Positions 52,141 to 61,371 of a DNA stretch of 64,000 bases are shown one piece after another. A program made the position numbers and the translations under genes. The stretch is taken from the NCBI RefSeq assembly GCF_015686655.1, contig NZ_JADPMP010000002.1:186001-250000 (forward strand). Direction: 5' to 3'. The notes below the pieces were generated by a model. That model made no database searches. It saw nothing but the letters and a program-made list of their open reading frames with translations, and was not told where the DNA came from. The number at the start of each line of letters is the position of its first letter. Positions within the stretch are counted from its first letter, which is position 1. This DNA comes from Pontibacter sp. FD36 (GTDB taxonomy: Bacteria > Bacteroidota > Bacteroidia > Cytophagales > Hymenobacteraceae).

Positions 52141-53337
52141 ATGAAAAAGAAAGTTGTTTTAGCCTTCAGTGGCGGTCTCGACACCTCTTACTGTGTGAAG
52201 TACCTGAAAGAGGAAAAGGGCTTGGAAGTACATTCTGTTTTGGTAAACACCGGCGGCTTTTCAGAAGAGGAATTGCAGCAGACCGAGCAGCGTGCCTATG
52301 ACCTAGGCGTAACGCAGCACACGAATCTGGACGAGACAGAGTACTACTACCAGAGCTGTATCAAGTACCTGATCTTTGGGAACGTACTGAAGAACAACAC
52401 CTATCCGCTGTCGGTGAGCGCGGAACGTGTGACCCAGGCCATGGCCATTGCACGTCACGCCAAAGCCCTGGGAGCTGATTACGTGGCGCATGGCAGCACA
52501 GGAGCCGGCAACGATCAGGTGCGCTTCGACATGATCTTTCATGTGATGATCCCGGAAATTGAGATCATCACGCCGATCCGTGACATGAAACTTTCCCGTG
52601 AGGAGGAAATAGAGTACTTGAAGCAGCACGGTGTAGAATATGACTTTGTGAAAGCGCAGTATTCGATCAACAAAGGTATCTGGGGCACATCGGTTGGTGG
52701 CAAAGAGACACTGACTTCGCATCAGCCATTGCCTGAATCAGCCTATCCAACGCAGCTGACCAAGGAGCAGCCGGAGCGTGTGACCCTGCATTTTGAGAAG
52801 GGTGAGCTGACAGGTATAAACGACAAGGTATACGACAGTCCAGTACAGGCAATTCAGGCGCTGCAAAGTATAGCCGGCCCATTTGCCATTGGCCGTGACA
52901 TCCACGTGGGTGACACCATCATCGGTATAAAGGGCAGAGTTGGTTTTGAGGCTGCGGCCCCAATGGTGATCATCAAGGCCCACCATACCTTGGAGAAGCA
53001 TGTGCTCACCAAATGGCAGCTTTACTGGAAAGATCAATTGGCGACCTGGTACGGCAACTGGCTGCACGAGGGGCAGTTCATCGACCCGACCATGCGCAAT
53101 ATCGAAACCTTCCTACAGGAAACGCAGGAGAATGTAACTGGCAAGGTACACGTGCTGCTGGCACCATACCGCTTCCAGGTGGAAGGTATAGAGTCAGAGC
53201 ATGACCTGATGTCATTGAAGTTCGGTAGCTATGGCGAAATGAACAATGCATGGTCGGGTGAGGACGTGAAAGGTTTCTCGAAGATTTTCGGTAACCAGGC
53301 CATGATGTACCACAAGATCAACAACACAGAACTATAA
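52141..53337 (+). CDS. argG: Argininosuccinate synthase
   Basis: ATP-dependent ligase joining citrulline and aspartate, 398 residues. Motifs are VVLAFSGGLDTSYCVKYL (P-loop), AHGSTGAGNDQVRFD and NKGIWGTSVGGKETL. Its stop codon overlaps the argC ATG by one base. Order in the operon does not follow the pathway order. Confidence 0.97.
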   Translation: MKKKVVLAFSGGLDTSYCVKYLKEEKGLEVHSVLVNTGGFSEEELQQTEQRAYDLGVTQHTNLDETEYYYQSCIKYLIFGNVLKNNTYPLSVSAERVTQAMAIARHAKALGADYVAHGSTGAGNDQVRFDMIFHVMIPEIEIITPIRDMKLSREEEIEYLKQHGVEYDFVKAQYSINKGIWGTSVGGKETLTSHQPLPESAYPTQLTKEQPERVTLHFEKGELTGINDKVYDSPVQAIQALQSIAGPFAIGRDIHVGDTIIGIKGRVGFEAAAPMVIIKAHHTLEKHVLTKWQLYWKDQLATWYGNWLHEGQFIDPTMRNIETFLQETQENVTGKVHVLLAPYRFQVEGIESEHDLMSLKFGSYGEMNNAWSGEDVKGFSKIFGNQAMMYHKINNTEL

Positions 53338-54338
53338 TGAACGTGATAATAAAAGCAGGTATAGTAGGCGGGGCGGGTTACGCCGGAGGCGAGCTGTTGC
53401 GTCTGCTCTTGCTGCATCCGAACGTGGAACTGGCTTTTGTGCAGAGCCGCAGTCAGGCGGGTAAGTCGGTATACGCCGCACACCCCGATCTGCTGGGCGA
53501 AACCGAAATGAAGTTCTCGGCTGATGCGGCTATACCTGTCGACGTGCTTTTCTTGTGCGCCGGTCACGGGGAGGCTGCTAAGTTTCTGGCCGAAAACGAG
53601 ATACCTGCCGATACCAAGATCATTGATTTAAGTCAGGATTTCCGCTGGAATGAAAGTACTTCAAGTGATTTGATTGAGGCCGGAGAAAGAAGCTTTGTGT
53701 ACGGCTTGCCGGAATTGCAGCGCGAGCAGATACAGCAGGCGCAGCACATTGCCAATCCGGGTTGCTTTGCCACAGGTATACAACTGGCTTTGCTGCCGCT
53801 TGCCAAGCAAAACCTGCTGAACGCTGATGTACATGTAAGTGGCATTACGGGCTCAACGGGTGCCGGACAGAGCCTGAGCGCGACGTCACATTTCAGCTGG
53901 CGCACCGAGAATGTCTCGACCTATAAAGTGATGGAGCACCAGCACCTGCGCGAGATCAAGCGCAGTTTGCAAAGCCTTCAGGGAGAAGCCCAGCCAGAGA
54001 TTCACTTTGTCCCTTACCGCGGCCCTTTTGCAAGAGGCATTTTTATCACGGCCTATTTGCAGACGGACCTATCGCTAGAGGAAGCCCAGGCTTTATACAA
54101 GGACTATTACAAAGGGCATCCTTTCACGCTAGTCACCGACCAGAACCCAGACCTGAAGCAGGTAGTGAACACGAACAAATGTGTGCTATACCTGCAGAAG
54201 CATGGCCAAATGCTCGTCATCACGAGCCTGATCGACAACCTGCTGAAAGGAGCTGCTGGTCAGGCCGTGCAGAACATGAATCTGGTTTTCGGGCTGGAGG
54301 AAACGACGGGATTGAAGCTGAAAGCAACTGCGTTTTAA
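53337..54338 (+). CDS. argC: N-acyl-gamma-glutamyl-phosphate reductase
   Basis: NADPH-dependent reductase of 333 residues. The Rossmann motif is AGIVGGAGYAGGELLRLL and the catalytic Cys is in ANPGCFATGIQL. Also seen are FLCAGHGEAAKFL, IDLSQDFR and VPYRGPFARGIF. It is followed by 308 bases containing a palindromic repeat before argD. Confidence 0.96.
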   Translation: MNVIIKAGIVGGAGYAGGELLRLLLLHPNVELAFVQSRSQAGKSVYAAHPDLLGETEMKFSADAAIPVDVLFLCAGHGEAAKFLAENEIPADTKIIDLSQDFRWNESTSSDLIEAGERSFVYGLPELQREQIQQAQHIANPGCFATGIQLALLPLAKQNLLNADVHVSGITGSTGAGQSLSATSHFSWRTENVSTYKVMEHQHLREIKRSLQSLQGEAQPEIHFVPYRGPFARGIFITAYLQTDLSLEEAQALYKDYYKGHPFTLVTDQNPDLKQVVNTNKCVLYLQKHGQMLVITSLIDNLLKGAAGQAVQNMNLVFGLEETTGLKLKATAF

Positions 54339-54646
54339 ATTAAAATTTATTGCGCGAGCGTCTTCGCTCGTGCTCTCTATAATACCCTCGCTCGCCTCTG
54401 GCGAGTGTGAGCTATCCGGCGGACTCTGGCCGCTTTTATCTGTGCCCGAAGGCACATGTGGAGAGACGCCACTGAATAACTCACACTCGCCAGAGGCGAG
54501 CGAGGGGCTGAACTTAAGAGAGCTGATTTTAAAAGCACCCTTTAACAATAAAAAATAACCATCAACATTTTAAGCAACCATGCTACAATACCCAAGAACC
54601 CTGTTTTACATCTATTTTCTAACCTCTTACATCTAATTCCATAGCC
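54339..54646. other. argC-argD intergenic region
   Basis: 308 bases made of a short hairpin, the REP-like palindrome (54385-54506) and an AT-rich run-up to argD. A 62-codon frame across it is repeat-derived and not a gene. Confidence 0.6.
54385..54506. repeat. Long palindromic REP-like element, copy 1
   Basis: 122-base element in the argC-argD gap with perfect 27-base inverted ends: left arm 54385-54411 begins CCCTCGCTCGCCTCTGGCGA, right arm 54480-54506. Inside are a tetraloop hairpin TGTGCC-CGAA-GGCACA (54443-54458) and partly paired segments. A related copy lies at 56803-56923. A smaller hairpin CGAGCG-TCTT-CGCTCG (54355-54370) precedes it. Confidence 0.88.
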
Positions 54647-55795
54647 ATGAACCTCTTTGATGTTTACCCGCTCTTCGATATCGAACCTGTAAGAGCCGCC
54701 GGTCTTTCTGTTTGGGACAAAGAAGGCCGCAAATACCTCGACCTTTACGGCGGTCACGCTGTTATCTCCATCGGTCACTCTCACCCGCACTATGTCAAGC
54801 GCATCGCGCGTCAGCTATACGATATTGGTTTCTACTCCAACGCTGTTCAGAATCCGCTGCAGGTAGAACTGGCAGAGAAACTGGGCAAACTCAGCGGCTA
54901 CGTAGACTATAGCCTTTTCCTGTGCAATTCCGGCGCCGAAGCGAATGAAAATGCCCTGAAGCTGGCCTCCTTCCAGACAGGTCGCAAAAAGGTCATCTCC
55001 TTTAAGGCATCTTTCCATGGCCGCACCTCAGCTGCTGTTGCTGCCACTGATGACCCGAGCATCGTAGCGCCGATCAACCAGACCGAAAATATCATTTTCC
55101 TTCCTTTCAATGATGTGACTGCCTTTAATGAGGCCTTGCAGCAGCATGGACAGGAACTGGCTGCCGTGATTGTGGAAGGTATACAGGGTGTAGGTGGGGT
55201 AAACATCCCAAGTGTGGAATTTCTAAAAGCATTGGAGGCTGGCTGCAAGCAGGTGGGCGCATTGCTTATTCTGGATGAAGTACAGTCAGGTTACGGACGC
55301 TCCGGTAAATTCTTCGCGCACCAGCACGCCGGTATTACTCCAGACCTGATCACCGTTGCCAAAGGTATGGGCAATGGTTTCCCGGTGGGAGGCGTACTGA
55401 TTAGCCTGGAAATAGAGGCGCGTCATGGATTGCTGGGTACCACTTTTGGAGGCAACTACCTGGCCTGTGCAGCGGCTATTGCGGTGTTGGAAGTGATCGA
55501 AAAGGAAGAGTTACTATACAACACCACCATTATGGGGCATTACCTGCGTGAGAAACTCGAAGGTATGCCGGGCGTAAAAGAAGTGCGTGCAATGGGTCTG
55601 ATGATTGGCATAGAACTGCACGAGCCGTGCGCAGGTATACGCAAGCTGTTGCTTAACGAGTATGGCATCTTCACGGGCAGTTCTTCTAATAAGAATACAC
55701 TACGCTTGTTGCCGGCACTCACCATTAGCAAATCAGAAGCTGATCAATTTTTGAAAGCATTTTCCACGATCCTCAGCAAAAAAGTAACCGCCTAA
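54647..55795 (+). CDS. argD: N-acyl (acetyl/succinyl) ornithine aminotransferase
   Basis: Class III PLP aminotransferase of 382 residues. Motifs include GHAVISIGHSHPHYVKRI, FLCNSGAEANENALKLA, FKASFHGRTSAAVA, VEGIQGVGGVNIP, the PLP-binding LILDEVQSGYGRSGKFFAHQ (written here as the Asp region) and the Lys in TVAKGMGNGFPVGG. It sits between the two copies of the long palindromic repeat and ends on the first base of argF'. Confidence 0.95.
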   Translation: MNLFDVYPLFDIEPVRAAGLSVWDKEGRKYLDLYGGHAVISIGHSHPHYVKRIARQLYDIGFYSNAVQNPLQVELAEKLGKLSGYVDYSLFLCNSGAEANENALKLASFQTGRKKVISFKASFHGRTSAAVAATDDPSIVAPINQTENIIFLPFNDVTAFNEALQQHGQELAAVIVEGIQGVGGVNIPSVEFLKALEAGCKQVGALLILDEVQSGYGRSGKFFAHQHAGITPDLITVAKGMGNGFPVGGVLISLEIEARHGLLGTTFGGNYLACAAAIAVLEVIEKEELLYNTTIMGHYLREKLEGMPGVKEVRAMGLMIGIELHEPCAGIRKLLLNEYGIFTGSSSNKNTLRLLPALTISKSEADQFLKAFSTILSKKVTA

Positions 55796-56745
55796 TGAAG
55801 CAATTTACTTCCGTACACGATGTGCAGGACGTAGCCGCCTTGGTGAACGAAGCACTCGAACTCAAAAAGAATCCTTACGCACATAAAACGCTAGGCCAGG
55901 ACAAAACCCTTGGACTGATCTTCATGAATCCAAGTCTGCGCACTCGCCTGAGTACCCAAAAGGCAGGTATGAACCTGGGAATGAATGTGATGGTGATGAA
56001 CCTCGACAAAGAAGGCTGGGCACTGGAAACCCGCGATGGCGTGATCATGGACGGCACTACGGTGGAGCACATCCGGGAGGCCGCCGCTGTGATGGGGCAG
56101 TACTGCGACATCATCGGCATCCGTTCTTTCCCAAAGCTACAGGATAGAGAAGAGGACTACAGCGAAGACTTGCTGAACAAATTCATCGAGCTGACCGGCG
56201 TTCCGATCGTGAGTCTGGAGTCTGCTACCCGACACCCACTGCAAAGTCTGGCCGACTTGGTGACCATCAAAGAGCAGGCGGCTGCCGGTAAGAGACCGAA
56301 GGTAGTATTGAGCTGGGCTCCACACATTAAGCCTATTCCGCATTGCGTGGCCAACTCCTTTGCGGAGTGGATGCAGCAGGCGGATGTGGAACTTGTGATC
56401 ACAAACCCGGAAGGCTACGATTTGGCAGATGAGTTTACAAAAGGCGCACAGGTGCTACACAATCAAGATGAAGCGCTGCAAGGTGCGGACTTTGTGTATG
56501 TGAAAAACTGGTCAAGCTACGAGCAGTATGGCAAAGTGCTGACAGACGGCGAAGGCTGGATGATCACCAACGAAAAGCTGGCCCTGACGAACAACGGTAA
56601 AGTAATGCATTGTCTGCCGGTGCGCCGCGGTTTGGAATTAAGCCACGAAGTGCTGGACGGACCGAACTCACTGGTGATCGAGCAGGCGAACAACCGATTA
56701 TATGCGGCGCAGGCTGTATTGAAGCGGATGCTGGAAGGGAAATGA
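55795..56745 (+). CDS. argF': N-succinylornithine-type carbamoyltransferase
   Basis: Transcarbamylase of 316 residues that carbamoylates an N-acylated ornithine. Carbamoyl-phosphate motif is FMNPSLRTRLSTQKAG; others are GWALETRDGVIMDGTTVEHI, ESATRHPLQSLADL and MHCLPVRRG. Published work on this family showed that the residue after GTT/GDT (Glu92 in Xanthomonas acetylornithine enzyme, Pro90 in the Bacteroides succinylornithine enzyme) decides the substrate. Here it is Val90 (codon 56062-56064), a residue that in mutants gave succinylornithine activity. A succinylated pathway is therefore predicted. Confidence 0.9.
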   Translation: MKQFTSVHDVQDVAALVNEALELKKNPYAHKTLGQDKTLGLIFMNPSLRTRLSTQKAGMNLGMNVMVMNLDKEGWALETRDGVIMDGTTVEHIREAAAVMGQYCDIIGIRSFPKLQDREEDYSEDLLNKFIELTGVPIVSLESATRHPLQSLADLVTIKEQAAAGKRPKVVLSWAPHIKPIPHCVANSFAEWMQQADVELVITNPEGYDLADEFTKGAQVLHNQDEALQGADFVYVKNWSSYEQYGKVLTDGEGWMITNEKLALTNNGKVMHCLPVRRGLELSHEVLDGPNSLVIEQANNRLYAAQAVLKRMLEGK

Positions 56746-57044
56746 TTTAGTGGTTTTTGCTTGAGTGGTTGAGTGATTATAGGCTTTACACTCACCCTAT
56801 AGCCCTCGCTCGCCTCTGGCGAGTCTGAGCTATAGGGCGGACTCTGGCCGCTATACCTTATACCGCAGGCACAAGTGGCGGGACGCCACCGGATAGCTCA
56901 CACTCGCGGGACGCGAGCGAGGGTATAAGGTAATACACGGCTTTATTCCATGAACAGATTGGAAACCCTTCAATCACTAACTCGCCGAATCACTCATACA
57001 CTAAATCACAAACTCACTCATTCACCAAATCACTCAATTACAAT
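56746..57044. other. argF'-argB intergenic region with nested inverted repeats
   Basis: 299 bases. The REP-like palindrome is flanked by imperfect arrays: TGAGTGG/GAGTGATT on the left (56763-56780) and multiple TCACTCA units on the right (56971-57036). TGATTTAGTG (56743-56752) is complementary to CACTAAATCA (56999-57008), so the whole gap could fold as one structure. No gene. Confidence 0.6.
56803..56923. repeat. Long palindromic REP-like element, copy 2
   Basis: 121-base relative of the element at 54385, between argF' and argB. Left arm begins CCCTCGCTCGCCTCTGGCGA; right arm is 56897-56923 with CGCGGGACGCGAG replacing CGCCAGAGGCGAG. Central segments such as CGGACTCTGGCCGC are shared. Confidence 0.85.
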
Positions 57045-57842
57045 ATGTACATCATAAAAATTGGCGGAAATGTTTTGGATAACCCGGAGCGGCTGCAACG
57101 TTTTTTGATTGATTTCGCTGCGCTGCCTGGTCCAAAATTACTGGTGCATGGTGGCGGCAAAATTGCCTCTACGATTGGACTGCAGCTGGGTATACAGCCC
57201 GCATACGTAGAGGGCCGCCGCCTGACCGACGCGGGAACACTCAAGCTGGTGACGATGGTTTATGCTGGACTCATTAATAAAAACGTGGTAGCCCAACTGC
57301 AGGCGCTCGGCTGTAACGCTATCGGTATGACCGGGGCCGATGCCAATGCTATACCTGCCACCAGGCGCCCTGTTAAGAAAGTTGACTATGGTTTTGCCGG
57401 TGACATAGCAGGACCGGAGACTGTAAACGCAAATGCAATAAAAGCGCTTTTACAGGCTGGTCTCACGCCTGCGTTTGCTCCACTCACACATGACGGTCAA
57501 GGCAGTTTGCTCAACACCAATGCCGATACCATCGCCTCGGTGTTAGCTACGGCACTGGCCCCACACTACGAGGTGAAGCTGGTATATTGCTTTGAGAAAA
57601 AGGGTGTGTTGGCTGATGCAGAAGATGATGATGCTGTTATTCCACACATCGATCAGCACAGGTATAGCAGCCTGAAGGCCGATGGTGTAGTGAAAGATGG
57701 GATGATCCCAAAACTCGACAACGCTTTTGCTGCCTTGCAACATGGCGTCAGTGCGGTACTGATCGGGGAGGCAGAGGCTTTACCTTCTCTTGCTACAGCG
57801 CAGGGATTCTCAGGCACGACTATCGCTTTGAAACATGGATAA
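57045..57842 (+). CDS. argB: N-acyl (acetyl/succinyl) glutamate kinase
   Basis: Amino-acid kinase of 265 residues. Motifs are IIKIGGNVLDN, LLVHGGGKIASTIGLQLG, GRRLTDAGTLKLV and a nucleotide-side segment VVKDGMIPKLDNAFAAL. It lacks the extra N-terminal helix of arginine-inhibited hexameric kinases, so direct inhibition by arginine is not expected. It overlaps argE by eight bases. Confidence 0.94.
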   Translation: MYIIKIGGNVLDNPERLQRFLIDFAALPGPKLLVHGGGKIASTIGLQLGIQPAYVEGRRLTDAGTLKLVTMVYAGLINKNVVAQLQALGCNAIGMTGADANAIPATRRPVKKVDYGFAGDIAGPETVNANAIKALLQAGLTPAFAPLTHDGQGSLLNTNADTIASVLATALAPHYEVKLVYCFEKKGVLADAEDDDAVIPHIDQHRYSSLKADGVVKDGMIPKLDNAFAALQHGVSAVLIGEAEALPSLATAQGFSGTTIALKHG

Positions 57843-58899
57843 GAAGAACCTATACCTAGAGGCACTGGACCTATTGCAGCAGCTGATCGTTATACCTTCT
57901 TTTAGTAGAGAAGAAGACAAAACAGCTAATGCAATTACTTCTTTCATGGAATCAAGAGGAGTGGAGGTGCACCGGAAGCTCAACAATGTATGGGCTTTTA
58001 ACAAACATTTCAATCCGGTACTGCCTACGCTGCTGCTTAACTCACACCACGATACCGTAAAACCCAACACCGGTTATACCCGCGATCCATTTGCAGCTAC
58101 TATAGATGATGGGAAACTGTACGGTTTAGGAAGCAATGATGCCGGGGGCTGCCTTGTGTCGTTATTGGCGACTTTTCTATACTTCTATGAGCAGGAAGGG
58201 CTTCGATATAACCTGGTGTATGCCGCTACTGCTGAGGAAGAGATATCAGGCAGAAATGGTCTGGAGCTTGTACTGCCGGAGCTGGGAGAACTGGAAGCAG
58301 CCATCGTGGGCGAACCAACTTTGATGCAACTGGCTGTAGCCGAAAAAGGCTTGTTAGTACTCGATTGTGAGGCTAAAGGTCGCTCCGGCCATGCTGCCCG
58401 CGAAGAAGGTTTGAACGCCATCTATGAAGCGCTCCCGGATATCATCTGGTTCCAGACGTATCGTTTCCCGAAAGTGTCGGAGCATCTTGGGCCAGTAAAG
58501 ATGTCGGTGACGATGATAGAGGCAGGCACACAGCATAACGTGGTCCCGGACAAGTGCAGGTTCACTGTAGACGTGCGCCTGACCGATGCCTATAGCATGG
58601 AAGAAGTGCTGGAGGTAATCCGGCAGCATGTGAAAGCTGAAGTAACGCCTCGTTCCATGCGACTGAAGCCTTCCTCTATACCGATGGAGCACCCGCTGGT
58701 ACTGACTGGTATAGCCCTGGGTCGTAGCACCTATGGTTCACCTACCACTTCTGACCAGGCGCTACTTTCTATACCTTCGCTCAAACTCGGTCCCGGCGAC
58801 TCTGCCCGTTCACACATGGCGGATGAATACATCTACCTAAATGAAATAGAAGAGGGTATAGGCTTATATATAGATATTCTGGAGCAGGTAATTAAATAG
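57835..58899 (+). CDS. argE: M20 family N-acyl (acetyl/succinyl) ornithine/citrulline deacylase
   Basis: Dizinc amidohydrolase of 354 residues. Metal and catalytic motifs: LLNSHHDTVKPN, YGLGSNDAGGCL, AATAEEEISGRNG, AIVGEPT and the C-terminal SARSHMADEYI His ligand. In succinylated pathways of this phylum the substrate would be N-succinylcitrulline, because carbamoylation happens first; that is inferred from ArgF'. It overlaps argB by eight bases. Confidence 0.92.
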   Translation: MDKKNLYLEALDLLQQLIVIPSFSREEDKTANAITSFMESRGVEVHRKLNNVWAFNKHFNPVLPTLLLNSHHDTVKPNTGYTRDPFAATIDDGKLYGLGSNDAGGCLVSLLATFLYFYEQEGLRYNLVYAATAEEEISGRNGLELVLPELGELEAAIVGEPTLMQLAVAEKGLLVLDCEAKGRSGHAAREEGLNAIYEALPDIIWFQTYRFPKVSEHLGPVKMSVTMIEAGTQHNVVPDKCRFTVDVRLTDAYSMEEVLEVIRQHVKAEVTPRSMRLKPSSIPMEHPLVLTGIALGRSTYGSPTTSDQALLSIPSLKLGPGDSARSHMADEYIYLNEIEEGIGLYIDILEQVIK

Positions 58900-58929
58900 A
58901 AATCAATTTCAACTCGAACAAACCTGAGA

Positions 58930-59024
58930 TATGAGTCGAAGGGAGCGAGCATAACTCTGAGAGATCTGGATTCCGATAGTTTTTCCTGATTAACTCCAGA
59001 TTTCTCACTTTGTTCGAAATGACA
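58930..59024. repeat. Interspersed palindromic repeat, GAGATCT family, copy 4
   Basis: In the argE-argH gap. Left part GAGAGATCTGGATTCC and right part CCAGATTTCTCACTTTG TTCGAAATGACA match the copies in the trp operon. Confidence 0.78.
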
Positions 59025-59066
59025 TAAAGGAAATTCACTCATTCACCAATTCACTCAATCAAAAAC

Positions 59067-60398
59067 ATGAAACTCTGGCAAAAGAACACCGACGTCAAAA
59101 AAGAGATCGAGCAGTTTACCGTGGGGCGTGACCCTGAATTTGACATGCAGCTGGCTGCTTTTGATGTGCTGGGATCTTTGGCGCATACGCGTATGCTGGA
59201 GCAGGTAGGCTTGCTGGAGAAGAATGATCTGGATGCCCTGCAGCAGGAGATGAAGGCGATCTACCACCGCATCGTGGCAGGTGATTTTGAGATTGAGTCG
59301 GGAGTAGAGGATATTCACTCCCAGGTAGAGCTGGAACTGACACGCAAGTTGGGGGAAGCCGGAAAGAAGATCCATAGTGGCCGTTCGCGCAACGACCAGG
59401 TACTCGTTGATCTGAAACTATACCTACGCTATGAACTGCAGCAATTGGTAGGAGAGGTGAAGTCGCTGTTTGATGTGCTACAAGAGGAGAGCGAGCGCCA
59501 CAAAGACAAGCTTTTGCCTGGTTATACCCACCTGCAGGTGGCTATGCCATCTTCTTTCGGCTTGTGGTTTGGTGCTTATGCCGAGAGTCTGGTAGATGAT
59601 GTGCTCTTGCTGCAGGCGGCTTACAAAGTGACTGACAAAAACCCACTGGGCTCTGCCGCCGGTTATGGTTCATCTTTCCCGCTCAACCGCCAGATGACAA
59701 CTGACTTATTGGGTTTCAGCACCATGAACTACAATGTGGTGTATGCGCAGATGGGCCGTGGTAAAACGGAACGTGTTGTCAGTACAGCTATTGCCTCGGT
59801 TGCCGCGACGCTGGCGCGCATGGCCATGGACCTGTGTTTGTACATGAGCCAGAACTTCGCTTTTGTACGTCTTCCGGATAACCTCACCACGGGCTCCAGC
59901 ATCATGCCGCATAAGAAGAACCCGGATGTGTTTGAGATCATGCGTGGCAAGTGCAACAAGCTGCAAGCGCTGCCGGCCGAAATTTCCATGCTGCTCATCA
60001 ACCTGCCCTCTGGCTATCACCGGGAGCTACAGCTACTTAAGGAATCACTTTTCCCAGCTATCACTGAACTGAAAGACTGCCTGCAAATGATGACTTTCAT
60101 GCTGCCGCAGCTTGAAGTGCGTGATCAGATCATGGACGAAGAGAAATACAAATACGCTTTCAGTGTTGATGCCGTAAATGCGGAAGTACTGGCAGGTATG
60201 CCTTTCCGGGATGCCTACAAAGTAGTGGGAGAGCGAATAGAAGCAGGTACTTTTGTTGTTCCTGAAGCAGTGCGCCATACCCATGAAGGAAGCATCGGGA
60301 ATCTCTGCAACAGCGAAATCGCCACTTTGATGAACCAGGCCATAGCCGACTTCAATTTTGAAAGAGCCAACAAAGCTATCAGCGAACTGGTAAAGTAA
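59067..60398 (+). CDS. argH: Argininosuccinate lyase
   Basis: Last step of arginine synthesis, releasing fumarate; 443 residues of the fumarase/aspartase superfamily. Visible are EDIHSQVELELTRKLG, IHSGRSRNDQVLVDL, GYTHLQVAMP and the flexible signature loop TGSSIMPHKKNPDVFE with its catalytic Ser. It is the last gene of the operon and is followed by a terminator. Confidence 0.97.
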   Translation: MKLWQKNTDVKKEIEQFTVGRDPEFDMQLAAFDVLGSLAHTRMLEQVGLLEKNDLDALQQEMKAIYHRIVAGDFEIESGVEDIHSQVELELTRKLGEAGKKIHSGRSRNDQVLVDLKLYLRYELQQLVGEVKSLFDVLQEESERHKDKLLPGYTHLQVAMPSSFGLWFGAYAESLVDDVLLLQAAYKVTDKNPLGSAAGYGSSFPLNRQMTTDLLGFSTMNYNVVYAQMGRGKTERVVSTAIASVAATLARMAMDLCLYMSQNFAFVRLPDNLTTGSSIMPHKKNPDVFEIMRGKCNKLQALPAEISMLLINLPSGYHRELQLLKESLFPAITELKDCLQMMTFMLPQLEVRDQIMDEEKYKYAFSVDAVNAEVLAGMPFRDAYKVVGERIEAGTFVVPEAVRHTHEGSIGNLCNSEIATLMNQAIADFNFERANKAISELVK

Positions 60399-60422
60399 CA
60401 GAGTCGGCAGCTTTTGACATCA

Positions 60423-60459
60423 AAAAAGGGAAGCAAGAAATTATCTTACTTCCCTTTTT
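60423..60459. terminator. Bidirectional terminator after argH
   Basis: AAAAAGGGAAG-c-AAGA pairs with TCTT-a-CTTCCCTTTTT. T runs follow on both strands, fitting its place between convergent genes. Confidence 0.85.
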
Positions 60460-60486
60460 CATAAATCAGGTAGCCTAGCTGACTTT

Positions 60487-61173
60487 TTAATTCCAGTGAT
60501 AATTCTGGGGCTTGATGTTCTTCAACTTGCGGGTAGCTTGCAGCAGCGTAGCGATCAGCAGGGCTATAAACACCGACATACCGATTACCAGGTATGAGAG
60601 TACTTTCAGCGTTTTAACCTGTCTGTCGGCCGACTGGTACAGTTCTTTTCCGACTTCTCCCTGCAGCGCGATCAGCTCATGCAATGGCTCCAGCAGGTGC
60701 AAAAAGGCCTGATGGCCCTCCGTGCGGTACAGGTTTTCAGCTTTGGCTTTGTCGCCTGCACTGCTTAACTGCAAAATACGATCCTGCACAGCCACGAGCT
60801 TTTTAAACTCTATCTTATACGTAGCCAGACCTTCGCTCTCGCGCTCAATCAGGTATGTGCTTTCAAATTTGTTTATCAACGACTCGATCTCTTCCGTATT
60901 TGCCAGCACCAGCTGATGCAGGCTGTCCTGCTCTGATGCAGCGGTAGACAGGATGTGGTCTTCGAGTGTCAGGCGGTTCTGATAGTAGCGTTCCATCACA
61001 TCCGATATAACCAGCGAAGGCACCAGGCGATCATGGTATACTTCACGGAACTGATTACTTACACGACCAATGCTGTAGCTGGCAAACCAGTTAGCCAGGA
61101 TGATGATAGCAAACACTGAACCCAGCGCAAATGCTACTTTATCACGTTTTGTTATCCGATAGGCCCAGTTCAT
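60487..61173 (-). CDS. Four-helix-bundle chemoreceptor-type sensor protein
   Basis: 228 residues. Membrane helix at about 13-33, then a 150-residue extracytoplasmic all-helical region (YHDRLVPSLVISDVMERYYQNRL) resembling the 4HB_MCP ligand domain, then a second helix at about 190-212 and a short tail. There is no HAMP, methyl-accepting or kinase domain, so it cannot signal alone by the usual route. Such truncated sensors may partner with another protein; none is adjacent. Convergent with argH. Confidence 0.8.
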   Translation of the reverse strand: MNWAYRITKRDKVAFALGSVFAIIILANWFASYSIGRVSNQFREVYHDRLVPSLVISDVMERYYQNRLTLEDHILSTAASEQDSLHQLVLANTEEIESLINKFESTYLIERESEGLATYKIEFKKLVAVQDRILQLSSAGDKAKAENLYRTEGHQAFLHLLEPLHELIALQGEVGKELYQSADRQVKTLKVLSYLVIGMSVFIALLIATLLQATRKLKNIKPQNYHWN

Positions 61174-61371
61174 AACAGGTAAGTTTTAGGTAAAAGACAA
61201 TATACGTTTTATGGCTTAGATTCCCCAATGAAACACGTTTAATTACACGCAATAATTGTGCTGGACTTGCGGCATATTGTTAATTCTTCTTTCTAAAATA
61301 CAGATAACTTCTTGCATGGTCCGCGTATAACAGGCACACTGATATAAAGTGCAACGCAAAAGTAGCTGCCT

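Noticed and set aside
54370..54558. 62-codon plus-strand frame between argC and argD
   Set aside because: Runs through the long palindromic element; no domain or ribosome site.
58833..59042. 69-codon minus-strand frame with FEQSEKS
   Set aside because: Same repeat-derived artefact over the argE-argH gap.
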